From Nonomuraea thailandensis (lineage in GTDB: Bacteria; Actinomycetota; Actinomycetes; Streptosporangiales; Streptosporangiaceae), in contig NZ_JAMZEB010000002.1 in assembly GCF_024172165.1 (NCBI RefSeq), positions 3,183,501 to 3,247,500 of the forward strand: a stretch of 64,000 nucleotides of DNA, given 5' to 3'. The notes beneath the pieces were generated by a model. It made no database searches and was not told the origin of the DNA. It saw only the letters and a list, made by a program, of their open reading frames with translations. Positions 42,456-50,201 of this stretch are shown piece by piece. Position 1 is the first letter of the stretch, and each line of letters begins with the position of its first letter. The position numbers were made by a program, and so were the translations under genes.

Positions 42456-43085
42456 GTGAGCAGACGCAGCACCTACCATCACGGCGACCTACGGACCGTG
42501 CTGGTCCGCGAGGGTGTCGCACTGCTGGCGGAGTCGGGCCTCGCCGGCTTCTCGGTGGCCAAGGTCGCCACCCGCGCGGGTGTGTCGTCGGCAGCCCCGT
42601 ACCGCCACTTCCCCGACCGCGAGGCGCTGCTGGCCGCGTGCGCGGCGGCCGTCTTCGCCGACCTCGCCGACCTGCTCGCGAGGGCCGCCGAGGAGGCCGG
42701 CCCGGACCCGGTCGAGCGGCTCGCCGCCACCGCCGGGGCCTACGTCCGGTACGCCCTCGACCACCGCGCCGGCATCGACCTGCTCTACACCCACGACTTC
42801 GCGGGCCCTCACCGCGACACCGTCCGCGAGCAGAGCCGCCGGTTGATGGACGTGCTGATGACTCTGGCAGCCGAGGCGCTGCCCGCCGCCACCTCCTGGA
42901 CCGACGTCGCCGATCTCGTCTACGTCCACCTGTCGGCGGCGTACGGCTATGCCACCTTGCTGTTCAAGGGCTCCCGCCCGCCGCGGAACGTCGAAGCGCA
43001 CGTGGCCCGCGCCGTCGCCGCCGCCCGCGATCAGGTCATCGGTCACCTCATGCGGCTGGCGGGGCCGCCCACCGTGCGCCCATGA
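42456..43085 (+). CDS. TetR/AcrR-family regulator
   Basis: A 209-residue regulator with YHHGDLRTVLVREGVALLAE, then FSVAKVATRAGVSSAAPYRH. This is the TetR helix-turn-helix of the subgroup with a WHG-type C-terminal domain (VYVHLSAAYGYATLLFKG). GTG 42456 follows GAGAAGAGGAAA. It is divergent from the aldo-keto reductase/SDR unit with a clear palindrome between them, so autoregulation and repression of that unit are likely. Confidence 0.88.
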   Translation: MSRRSTYHHGDLRTVLVREGVALLAESGLAGFSVAKVATRAGVSSAAPYRHFPDREALLAACAAAVFADLADLLARAAEEAGPDPVERLAATAGAYVRYALDHRAGIDLLYTHDFAGPHRDTVREQSRRLMDVLMTLAAEALPAATSWTDVADLVYVHLSAAYGYATLLFKGSRPPRNVEAHVARAVAAARDQVIGHLMRLAGPPTVRP

Positions 43086-43201
43086 CCACGAACGGGTGGC
43101 CGATCACCCGTTCGGCAAACAGAGCGAGGTCGGGACACGCTCAATATGAGGCGAGGCTGTTAGCGTAGGCCTGTTCACTCAGGAATCCGGAGCGCTGCGC
43201 C

Positions 43202-43693
43202 ATGAGGTACACCGTCTCGATCGAGATCGCCCTGCCGCGGGAGAGGGTGGCCCAGTTGCTCGCTGACCCGGCACACATGCCGAAGTGGCTGCGGGGTCTG
43301 GTGCTGCATGAGCCGCTGAGCGGCGTGCACGGGCAGGTCGGTACCAAGTCGCGCGTCGTGATGCAGATGGGGCAGCAGAAGATGGAGGGCACCGAGACCA
43401 TCACGCGCCGGGAGCCGGCGGACCTGCGCGGAATCCCGAAGGGGAGCGTCGTTCACTTCGAGCGCGAGATCGTCGGCGGGGGCATGTGGAGCGCCGCGCG
43501 CGAGCGGCTGACCGAAGCCGGCCCGGAGACGACGCTCTGGGTGAGCGAGAACGAATACCGGTTCAGTGGCCTGCTGATGCGGCTGGTGGGGCTCCTGATG
43601 CCCGGTGCCTTCCGCAAGCAGTCGCTACAGCACATGCAGGACTTCAGGGCGTTCGCCGAGGAGGGAAGGGACGTCCGCGACGCGAACGACTGA
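43202..43693 (+). CDS. SRPBCC-family protein
   Basis: A 163-residue START-like protein. YTVSIEIALPRERVAQLLAD and MPKWLRGLVLHEPLSG match the opening of polyketide-cyclase-like SRPBCC domains, RLTEAGPETTLWVSENEYRF is the closing beta hairpin, and a C-terminal helix (RKQSLQHMQDFRAFAEEG) fills the cavity. It appears to be a single gene about 115 bases after the TetR gene. Ligand unknown. Confidence 0.75.
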   Translation: MRYTVSIEIALPRERVAQLLADPAHMPKWLRGLVLHEPLSGVHGQVGTKSRVVMQMGQQKMEGTETITRREPADLRGIPKGSVVHFEREIVGGGMWSAARERLTEAGPETTLWVSENEYRFSGLLMRLVGLLMPGAFRKQSLQHMQDFRAFAEEGRDVRDAND

Positions 43694-44449
43694 TCTGCTT
43701 GCGGACGGCGGCGTCGACAACGTTGCGACCAGGGGGTTGTAGCCGCGTGCCACACGTTTGTGGCCGCTGACCCACCACGGTCGTCAAGACCATCCAGGCC
43801 CACCCTGCGCGGCACTGTCCACAGGGTCCTGAGGCATCTTGTTCCGATGCCCGCCGATGTTGCGATCTCCTCCCGGGCAGTGACCGGGTGGCGCCTCGAC
43901 AGGGACCGGCTGGTGGCCGCTGTCTCCCGCTTCGCACCTGACATCCCCGTGAAAGACCACGCATAGTTGCGCCGACCGCGAGCACGCCCCCTTTCCAGGC
44001 GTGGGCGATGGTGGTCATCACTCCTGGATCGCCGGAGCCGAACGCGCTTCGCCCGGCTGCCTGCGCGCTCAACGGCGGCAGGCTCCGGACGCTGCCGCAC
44101 CACGTCGGGTTCGAGGCTGGGCTCCCGCTCAACGACGAGCCTTCCTCGAAGGTCACGTACCCAGCCACCCGGCGCGGCCGGTGGAGCTCGCCGTGGAGAT
44201 GTCCGTCGGCGGCGGCCTCTGGATGGAGCCGAACGACACGCGCTTCTTGCGGCGCAAGCGCGGCAGCAACGCCACCGGCGCCCGCACCTACGACTGTCCC
44301 GGCTACAGCTGGATGTTGCGCAAGCTCGTCCTGTACGCCGGACCGGTGATGGCGGATGGCAAGCGTCCCTTCTCCGCCGTCTCAGGGCGCGATCCTCGGC
44401 GCCGCGGTGAGCGTCCGAGTGCGGCGAGCGGCTCTGCCGCCGGCCGGAA
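43694..44449. other. Unassigned region with one unrecognised open frame
   Basis: No family could be recognised. A plus-strand frame from 44001 to 44522 contains a protein-like passage (about 44184-44360): VELAVEMSVGGGLWMEPNDT, then YDCPGYSWMLRKLVLYAGPV. It is flanked by low-quality sequence. The left third (43700-43960) also has a frame ending RDRLVAAVSRFAPDIPVKDH of unknown nature. These are probably fragments of decayed genes. Confidence 0.35.
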
Positions 44450-44621
44450 CGGCGACCGCCATCGCGCGCTGATCGGGGTCGATCGCTGCCTGGCCGGCCT
44501 GCCGCGGCCTCCGGGGCGATGACCGTGGTGGGCAGGCCGGCGGCCAGCAAGGCACGGATGTGGCGCACCGCAGCAGCCGCCGGCTGACGCCCATCGTGAG
44601 GGCCAGGGCACCGATCCGCAT
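44450..44621 (-). pseudogene. MerR-family regulator remnant
   Basis: ATG 44621 opens RIGALALTMGVSRRLLR, the start of a MerR helix-turn-helix. The part that should follow (Tyr-Tyr-Glu region and wing) is missing, and a second frame resumes with VRHIRALLAAGLPTTVI, the dimer-helix start of the same family. It is divergent from a decayed SDR gene, with a MerR-style promoter between them. Confidence 0.6.
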
Positions 44622-44640
44622 GCGACCCCCTCGCTCCGAG

Positions 44641-44672
44641 TTGACCTTCACACTGATGTGACGTCTTAGCGT
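44641..44672 (+). promoter_or_regulatory. MerR-type promoter/operator
   Basis: TTGACC (44641-44646) and TAGCGT (44667-44672) are spaced by 20 bases, longer than normal and typical of MerR-activated promoters. Between them TCACA-CTGA-TGTGA (44648-44661) forms the dyad. Both genes it served appear broken. Confidence 0.6.
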
Positions 44673-44709
44673 CCCGGTTGTCAGTCATCGTCCAGCGAAG
44701 GAGCCAGTG

Positions 44710-45389
44710 ATGCCGGGAGCAGTGGCCATGGGAGCCGGTCCGGGGATCGGCCGGTCGGTCGCCCGCCGGTCGCGCACCAGGGCTTGCCGATCGCGCCCGC
44801 ACCGACGGCCGGAAACACGCGCCGACGTGGCCGAAGCCTTCGGTGTGCCAGTCATCTCGCCGACCGGGGACAGCGTCGATGAGACAGCGCTGCACGCCGC
44901 CCCGGACGCGGCGTCCGATGAGTTCGGCCTCCCAGAGGTCGTGGTCTGCAACGTGGCGATCATCCAGCCGGACACGCCCGGAGAACTGCCGGCGCGCGCC
45001 CAGGTGGATGCCTGGGCGGTCAACGTGGTCGGAGCGCTCGCCGCCGCAGCCCACGTCTCACCCGCGATGGCGCGGCGGGGAGCGGTTCGTTCATCATCAC
45101 CGGCGGAATGCCCGAGGCCGAGCCGGGATGCGCCAGCCTCTCGCTCGGCAAGGCCGGAGGGCGAACCCTGGTGACTCTGCTCGGCCAGGAGCATGGGCCC
45201 TCGGGCGTCCACGTGGACGGTCCCGCCGCTGCGGTTACGGCCTTCGACCCCGACGACATCGCCGCACACCACTGGCGGTTGCGCATCCGGCCGCGAGACC
45301 AGTGGCAACGGGAAGTCCTCCACAGCGGCCGCGCCGGAGTAGCCGTCACGGTAGCCTCCACGTCGGAAGCTGAAGGCGATCAACGTTGA
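44710..45389 (+). pseudogene. Short-chain dehydrogenase, frameshifted
   Basis: The start (AVAMGAGPGIGRSVARR) and the body (VAEAFGVPVISPTGDSVDET, EVVVCNVAIIQPDTPGELPA, VDAWAVNVVGALAAAAHVSP) are SDR-like. Near 45080 the frame changes and the protein continues as SFIITGGMPEAEPGCASLSL then GKAGGRTLVTLLGQEHGPSG. The region after the first 20 residues (TRACRSRPHRRPETRA) also looks shifted. The conserved catalytic Tyr position reads Cys (PGCASLSLGKAG). At least two lesions make this a pseudogene. Confidence 0.65.
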
Positions 45390-45790
45390 CCGGCATCACG
45401 GGAACCGGGCGCCCGGAGGCGTGCACGGAAGGCGCCGCTTACGGCGTCATCGCCGAGCTGCTGGGCCGCTGGCAGAGGGCCTTCGACGACCACCGGACGG
45501 GCGACCTCGTCTCGCTGTTCACCGAGGACGCCCTGTTCCAGGGCATCAGCCCGCGGCTGCTGGCCGGCCCGGCCGAAATCTTCGGGTACTACGACAACGT
45601 CGCCGAAGGCGCGACGGCGATCGTGGAGGTGTTGCGGGCGAACCCGCTGTGCGACGCGATCGTGTGCGGGTTCGCGGACGTGACCTTCACCGCTCGTACC
45701 GGTGAGACCTTCCCGATACGTCTCTCCGTCGTCGCTCAGCGTTTCGAGGACACCTGGCGGATCTGTCACTATCACGCAGCGGCACGCTGA
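45386..45790 (+). CDS. SnoaL/DUF4440-like protein
   Basis: A 134-residue NTF2-fold protein: VIAELLGRWQRAFDDHRTGD and LVSLFTEDALFQGISPRLLA are the first helix and turn, and IRLSVVAQRFEDTWRICHYH is the final hairpin, ending in a HYHAA motif. The TTG start at 45386 overlaps the stop of the decayed SDR frame by four bases, showing former coupling. It is intact even though its operon partners are not. The 45791-46070 gap after it holds no recognisable gene. Confidence 0.7.
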   Translation: MTGITGTGRPEACTEGAAYGVIAELLGRWQRAFDDHRTGDLVSLFTEDALFQGISPRLLAGPAEIFGYYDNVAEGATAIVEVLRANPLCDAIVCGFADVTFTARTGETFPIRLSVVAQRFEDTWRICHYHAAAR

Positions 45791-46070
45791 CGACGCAACC
45801 CACACCTCGCTACCCGGCTCGCTCAGCCATCCGGAGGTGGCCGTTCCGAAGCCGGCGCATCAGGCCATCACGGTCCTGACCAACACCCGGTTCGGGCTGT
45901 GGGATCAACACCCCCCTCAGATACCGTCGAGCAGCAGGGCCGCCCGCCGGCCGTGGCCTTGGTCCCGTGGCACGGCACACCGCACCAGGACGGCACCACA
46001 CCAGGATGGCGCCGCACCCCATCCACCCGAACCCGAAGATCAACTCTAGGTCCATGCGGGGGACGAGTCC

Positions 46071-46670
46071 TCAGGAATCTCCGGTGTCCCGGCGGGTGAA
46101 CGCGCCCAGCAGCGTCTCCCGGATGACTCGCGAGGCGTCGTCGGGCGTCAGGCGTCCCGCGGCCACCTCGTCCGCGGCGCCGTGTATGACCAGGTGCGTG
46201 ACGGATACCAGCCAGTCCACCGGCAGGTCGGCGCGGAAGGCTCCCTCACCTTGCCCCCAGGTGAGCAGCTCCCGCACCCGGGCCTCGGCCTGCTCGTGCA
46301 GCTCGCGGATCCTGGCGGGCGGCAGCTGCTTCTGAGCCGCTGCCAGGAGTGCGCGCGACTCGTCCACGAGTACCCAGCTGGTATCGATGAGCTGGACCAG
46401 CACATCCCGCGGATCACCCACCAGGTCCAGCCGGCCGAGCGTCCGCTCGCCACGCTCGAGCGCGTCGGCCAGGGCCGCTTCAAGGAGCTCGGCCCGCGTG
46501 GGGAAGTGCCCGTACAGGGTCATCCTGCCTACCCCGGCCGCCGCGGCGATCTCCGGGATGGACGCTTCCGGGTTGCGGCGCAGCGTCTCGATGGTGACAC
46601 GCACGATCGCGGCGCGGTTGCGTCGCGCGTCCGCACGGATGCCGCCCTTGGGTCGCTCGTCACGCGCCAT
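46071..46670 (-). CDS. TetR/AcrR-family regulator
   Basis: A 199-residue repressor from ATG 46670. RADARRNRAAIVRVTIETLR, then SIPEIAAAAGVGRMTLYGHF, is the DNA-binding domain. The C-terminus (about 90-199) is the ligand and dimer domain with WVLVDESRALLAAAQKQLPP. It is divergent from an MFS exporter, and a perfect 24-bp palindrome starts 17 bases upstream, a textbook efflux-repressor arrangement. Confidence 0.88.
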   Translation of the reverse strand: MARDERPKGGIRADARRNRAAIVRVTIETLRRNPEASIPEIAAAAGVGRMTLYGHFPTRAELLEAALADALERGERTLGRLDLVGDPRDVLVQLIDTSWVLVDESRALLAAAQKQLPPARIRELHEQAEARVRELLTWGQGEGAFRADLPVDWLVSVTHLVIHGAADEVAAGRLTPDDASRVIRETLLGAFTRRDTGDS

Positions 46671-46686
46671 GCTCTTCAACCCCTGC

Positions 46687-46710
46687 AAGTCGTATTGGCC
46701 AATACGACTT
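46687..46710. promoter_or_regulatory. Perfect 24-bp palindrome, TetR operator
   Basis: The half-site AAGTCGTATTGG (46687-46698) is followed without spacer by its exact reverse complement (46699-46710). It lies between the divergent TetR and MFS genes and ends on the base before the first possible MFS ATG. Confidence 0.9.
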
Positions 46711-48312
46711 ATGCTACCGTGCCGTTCATACCCGTTGGGGGTATCTCGGATCGAATCGAGGGGTGGCTCTTCGTCCGCACAAAGTGTCGGTCAGCGCGCC
46801 GGGCTCAAGGAGTGGCTCGCGCTGATCGTGCTGGTCCTGCCCGCCATGTTGCTGTTCATGATGCTCACGATCTTGTTCCTGGCCATCCCCGAGCTGGCCG
46901 CGGAGCTGGAGCCGAGCAGTACCCAGATGTTGTGGATCATCGACATCTACGGCTTCCTGATGGCCGGGCTGCTGGTCACCATGGGCACCCTGGGCGACCG
47001 GATCGGCCACAGGCGGCTGCTGACAGCAGGTGCGGCCGTCTTCGCCGTCGTCTCGCTGATCGCCGCCAACACGTCCGACCCCGGCCTGATGATCCTTTGG
47101 CGGGCCATGCTCGGGGTGGCGGCGGCCACCCAGATGCCCGCCACCCTGGGCCTGATCTTCACCACGTTCGCCGACGCCAGACAGCGCGCCATCGCTGTCG
47201 GCGTGTGGGCGGCCGGCATCTCGGTGGGCACCGGCCTGGGCCCGGTGGTCGGCGGGGCGCTGCTGGAGGCGTTCTCCTGGCGTGCGGCCTTCCTGGTCGG
47301 GGTGCCCGTCATGCTGGTGGTGGCGATCGGCGCCCTGCTGCTGCTGTCCGACCACCGTAATCCGGCTGCTGGTCGGCCGGACGTGTTCAGCGTGGCGCTG
47401 TCGCTGGCGACCCTGCTGCCCATCGTCTACGGCGTCAAGGAACTGGCCAAGGACGACGCTCTGGCGGTGGCTCTGGCGAGCATCGCGATCGGGATGGCGT
47501 TCGGCGTCTGGTTCGTCGTTCGTCAGCTGCGACTGCCGGAGCCGCTGCTCGACGTTCGGCTGTTCGCCAACCGCACCGTCAGCGGCGCGCTGGGCGTCTT
47601 CCTGCTCGCCGCGACCGCTCTCGGCGGCGTGTATCTGCTGTTCACGCAGTACCTGCAGCTGGTCGAGGGCCTCTCGCCGCTGCGAGCGGGACTGTGGGTG
47701 CTGCCGGGAGCGGCCCTGCTGGTGCTCGTCTCCACACTCTCGCCCGTTCTGGTACGGCACATCCGCCCGGGATACCTGATCGCGGCCGGGCTGGTCGTCC
47801 AGGTGATCGGTTACCTGATGCTCACCCAGGTCGACAGCGTCGGCGGGCTGCCGCTGCTGGTGGCGGGCTTCATGGTGCTCTACCCTGCCGTCGCGCCGTC
47901 CATGGCGCTGACCACCAACCTGGTCGTCGGCTCGGTACCGCCGCAGAAGGCGGGTGCGGCCTCCGGACTGGCCACCACGTGCAGTGACTTGGGCATCTCA
48001 CTCGGTATCGCCGTCATCGGCAGCATCGGCGCCGCCGTCTATCGCGCCGGAACCGCCGGCGCCCTGCCCGCGGGCCTGCCGCGCGAGACCGCCGAGGCCG
48101 CCCGCGACAGCCTTGACGGCGCCGTCTCCGCGGCACCTGGCCTGCCGGCCGATCTGGGCGCCGCGCTACTCGTCCCGGCCCGCGAAGCCTTCACCAGCGG
48201 ACTCAACACGGCCGCCGTCACCGCCGCGGTGATCGCCGCGGTCGCGGCTGCCCTCGCGTTGCTCAAGCTTCGCCACATCCCGCCGACAGGCCGCCCGCAG
48301 CCCACCGAATAG
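46711..48312 (+). CDS. MFS drug-efflux transporter (DHA2 type)
   Basis: A 14-helix major facilitator of about 533 residues. TM1 is LALIVLVLPAMLLFMMLTIL and motif A follows as LGDRIGHRRLL. Motif C, GISVGTGLGPVVGGALLE, lies at the end of TM5 and is typical of drug/proton antiporters. The end is a 20-residue polar tail. The start is uncertain: ATG 46711 begins on the base after the operator and lacks a ribosome site, so translation may be leaderless, or begin at TTG 46735 or later before QRAGLKEWLALIV. It is repressed by the divergent TetR, by inference. Confidence 0.85.
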   Translation: MLPCRSYPLGVSRIESRGGSSSAQSVGQRAGLKEWLALIVLVLPAMLLFMMLTILFLAIPELAAELEPSSTQMLWIIDIYGFLMAGLLVTMGTLGDRIGHRRLLTAGAAVFAVVSLIAANTSDPGLMILWRAMLGVAAATQMPATLGLIFTTFADARQRAIAVGVWAAGISVGTGLGPVVGGALLEAFSWRAAFLVGVPVMLVVAIGALLLLSDHRNPAAGRPDVFSVALSLATLLPIVYGVKELAKDDALAVALASIAIGMAFGVWFVVRQLRLPEPLLDVRLFANRTVSGALGVFLLAATALGGVYLLFTQYLQLVEGLSPLRAGLWVLPGAALLVLVSTLSPVLVRHIRPGYLIAAGLVVQVIGYLMLTQVDSVGGLPLLVAGFMVLYPAVAPSMALTTNLVVGSVPPQKAGAASGLATTCSDLGISLGIAVIGSIGAAVYRAGTAGALPAGLPRETAEAARDSLDGAVSAAPGLPADLGAALLVPAREAFTSGLNTAAVTAAVIAAVAAALALLKLRHIPPTGRPQPTE

Positions 48313-48394
48313 CTCCTCGGGACATTCGGCACCCCGCTGGCAAGGGTCACGACCGTCATGTGACAAGACCTGCCTGATTCCCCCTGAATTGACG

Positions 48395-48412
48395 TATGCC
48401 GATATAGGCATA
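48395..48412. promoter_or_regulatory. TATGCC dyad, probable ArsR operator
   Basis: TATGCC-GATATA-GGCATA is a perfect dyad that ends on the first A of an ATG at 48412. Its position just before the ArsR gene suggests autoregulation and argues for the later ATG (48424) as the true start. Confidence 0.65.
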
Positions 48413-48423
48413 TGATGGCGGCC

Positions 48424-48771
48424 ATGGCACGAGCAGCGACGACGTCGGACGTCTTCAACGCGATCGCCGAGCCGCAGCGCAGGGAGATCCTGGTACTGCT
48501 GCGGGCGGGTGAGCGGCCGGTGACCGAGTTGGCCCAGGAACTGGGGATGACCCAGCCGCGGGCGTCCAAACACCTGCGGGTGCTCCGGGAGGTCGGGCTG
48601 GTACGGGACCGCAAGGCAGGCAAACAGCGCCTGTACGGCCTGGACGCCCGCGGGCTGCGGCCGGTCCACGAGTGGACCGGCGGCTTCGAGCGGTTCTGGA
48701 ACGAGAGCTTCGACCGGCTGGACGCCTACGTGCAGGACCTCAAGCAGGCACGTCAGGAAGGAAGTAGCTGA
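48424..48771 (+). CDS. ArsR-family transcriptional regulator
   Basis: A 115-residue winged-helix protein. DVFNAIAEPQRREILVLLRA opens it, MTQPRASKHLRVLREVGLV is the recognition region, and DRKAGKQRLYGLD is the wing. The C-terminus (WTGGFERFWNESFDRLDAYV) is the helix of the ArsR/SRPBCC-linked subgroup. ATG 48412 is possible but lies in the operator. It is the first gene of a three-gene operon (ArsR, SRPBCC, reductase) with one-base stop/start overlaps. Confidence 0.87.
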   Translation: MARAATTSDVFNAIAEPQRREILVLLRAGERPVTELAQELGMTQPRASKHLRVLREVGLVRDRKAGKQRLYGLDARGLRPVHEWTGGFERFWNESFDRLDAYVQDLKQARQEGSS

Positions 48772-49277
48772 TGAGCGAGACGGGACGAGGAGCGCCGGCG
48801 CGGTCTGCGACGGCCGACCGCGAGGTTGTGATCTCCCAGGTCATCGAGGCCCCACGGGAGCTGGTGTTCGAGGCGTTCACCGAGGTGCGGCACCTGTCGC
48901 GGTGGTGGGGGCCGGAGGGGTTCACCACCACCACGCGGTCCTTCGAGTTCCGCGTCGGCGGGGAGTGGGACTTCGTGATGCACGGGCCGGACGGGACGGA
49001 CTACCAGGAGTGGATCACCTGGACGCAGATCGTCCCGCCGGAGGGGATCGTGCTGCTGCACGGCGAGTACCGCGGCGACCCGAACGCCTTCGAGTCGTTC
49101 CTCGCCTTCGCGCCCGAGGGGGCGTCGACCCGGGTCGAGATGCGCACGGTGTTCCCCACCAAGGAGCTGCGCGACGAAGCGGTCGAGAAATACCACGCGA
49201 TCGAGGGCGGCCGGCAGACCCTGGGCAACCTGGCCGCCTACGTCACCGAGATCGTCCGGAAGGGAGTGGAGGGCTGA
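48771..49277 (+). CDS. SRPBCC (AHSA1-like) protein
   Basis: A 168-residue protein. After a 17-residue polar N-terminus the AHSA1 domain starts REVVISQVIEAPRELVFEAF, then LSRWWGPEGFTTTTRSFEFR and GGEWDFVMHGPDGTDYQEWI. It ends in a helix EGGRQTLGNLAAYVTEIV. The ATG shares one base with the ArsR stop. It presumably binds a small hydrophobic molecule and works with the reductase-like protein encoded next. Confidence 0.85.
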   Translation: MSETGRGAPARSATADREVVISQVIEAPRELVFEAFTEVRHLSRWWGPEGFTTTTRSFEFRVGGEWDFVMHGPDGTDYQEWITWTQIVPPEGIVLLHGEYRGDPNAFESFLAFAPEGASTRVEMRTVFPTKELRDEAVEKYHAIEGGRQTLGNLAAYVTEIVRKGVEG

Positions 49278-49897
49278 TGGCCGGCAAGGTGTTCTTCAGC
49301 GTGTCGATGTCGCTGGACGGGTTCATCGCACCCGAGTCGGTCGGGGATCTGATGGGGCGGCAGTGGATGGAACTGCAGCGGTGGATCTTCCCGCAGCGGT
49401 TCTTCCGGGAGAACCTGAAGCTCGGCGGGGGCGGAGAGGAGGGGCGCGACAACGACATCGTGCGGGAGACGTTCGAGCGCACCGGCGCGAGCGTGATGGG
49501 CAAGCGCATGTTCGACGCCGGCGAGCAGATGTGGCCGGAGGAGGCGCCGTTCCACACGCCGGTGTACGTCGTGACGCACGAGAAGCGCGACCCCTGGGAG
49601 CGGCCGGGCGGGACCACCTTCCACTTCGTCAACGACGGCATCGAGGCCGCGCTCGACCAGGCCCGCCAGGCCGCCGGCGACCGCGACGTCCGCATCGCGG
49701 GCGGCGCAGCAACGATCCTTGCGTACGTGAACGCCGGCCTGGTCGACGAGTTCTCGATCGCGTTGTCACCCGTGCTGTTCGGCTCCGGAATCCGCCTGTT
49801 CGAGGGCGTGGACGCGGGCCGCGTGGCCCTGGAGCAGGTCCGCGGGGAGCCGACGCAGCGGGTGACCCACCTGACCTACGCAGTCCGCGAGCGGTGA
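49277..49897 (+). CDS. Dihydrofolate reductase family protein (RibD C-terminal domain)
   Basis: A 206-residue NADPH-dependent reductase fold: KVFFSVSMSLDGFIAPESVG, then SVMGKRMFDAGEQMWPE (cofactor loop) and DVRIAGGAATILAYVNAGLV (the second conserved loop), ending in RVTHLTYAVRER. It is the third gene of the ArsR operon, joined by a one-base overlap. This is the intact counterpart of the decayed copy at 32193-32464. The true substrate of these small homologues is unknown, and folate reduction is doubtful. Confidence 0.85.
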   Translation: MAGKVFFSVSMSLDGFIAPESVGDLMGRQWMELQRWIFPQRFFRENLKLGGGGEEGRDNDIVRETFERTGASVMGKRMFDAGEQMWPEEAPFHTPVYVVTHEKRDPWERPGGTTFHFVNDGIEAALDQARQAAGDRDVRIAGGAATILAYVNAGLVDEFSIALSPVLFGSGIRLFEGVDAGRVALEQVRGEPTQRVTHLTYAVRER

Positions 49898-50201
49898 TCG
49901 TCTCGGCCTCAGCGCTCCCCGCCGAGGTCGGCACCGCGATGAGCATCCTCGGCGCGCTGAGCATCGGGGCCCTCCCCGCTCCCGAACACGTCCCAGCCGC
50001 CAGGCGGCTTCCGTGACTACGCGAGCTCACCGCGTTCGGCGAGCGAACGTCATGCTGCGCAGCTCTCCGCGAGAACGGCCCGGCCGGCCTCTGAGATCGC
50101 GCATGGACGGATGGTGACGTTCCCCTTCAAACCTTGGCGGCCGGCGATCGTGCCCTTATGTTGGTGATCGTTTTGCTGACTCTTCGAACCGCGGGGTGAT
50201 C
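49898..50201. other. Gap between reductase and HAF-repeat gene
   Basis: No gene or strong repeat is visible. The last 60 bases before 50202 (TTGGTGATCGTTTTGCTGAC) are less GC-rich and may carry the promoter of the HAF-repeat gene. Confidence 0.4.

Noticed and set aside
28638..46670. A polyketide or other biosynthetic gene cluster suggested by SnoaL-like, SDR, aldo-keto reductase and SRPBCC genes
   Set aside because: No synthase, carrier protein or tailoring operon is present. The genes are scattered regulator-effector pairs.
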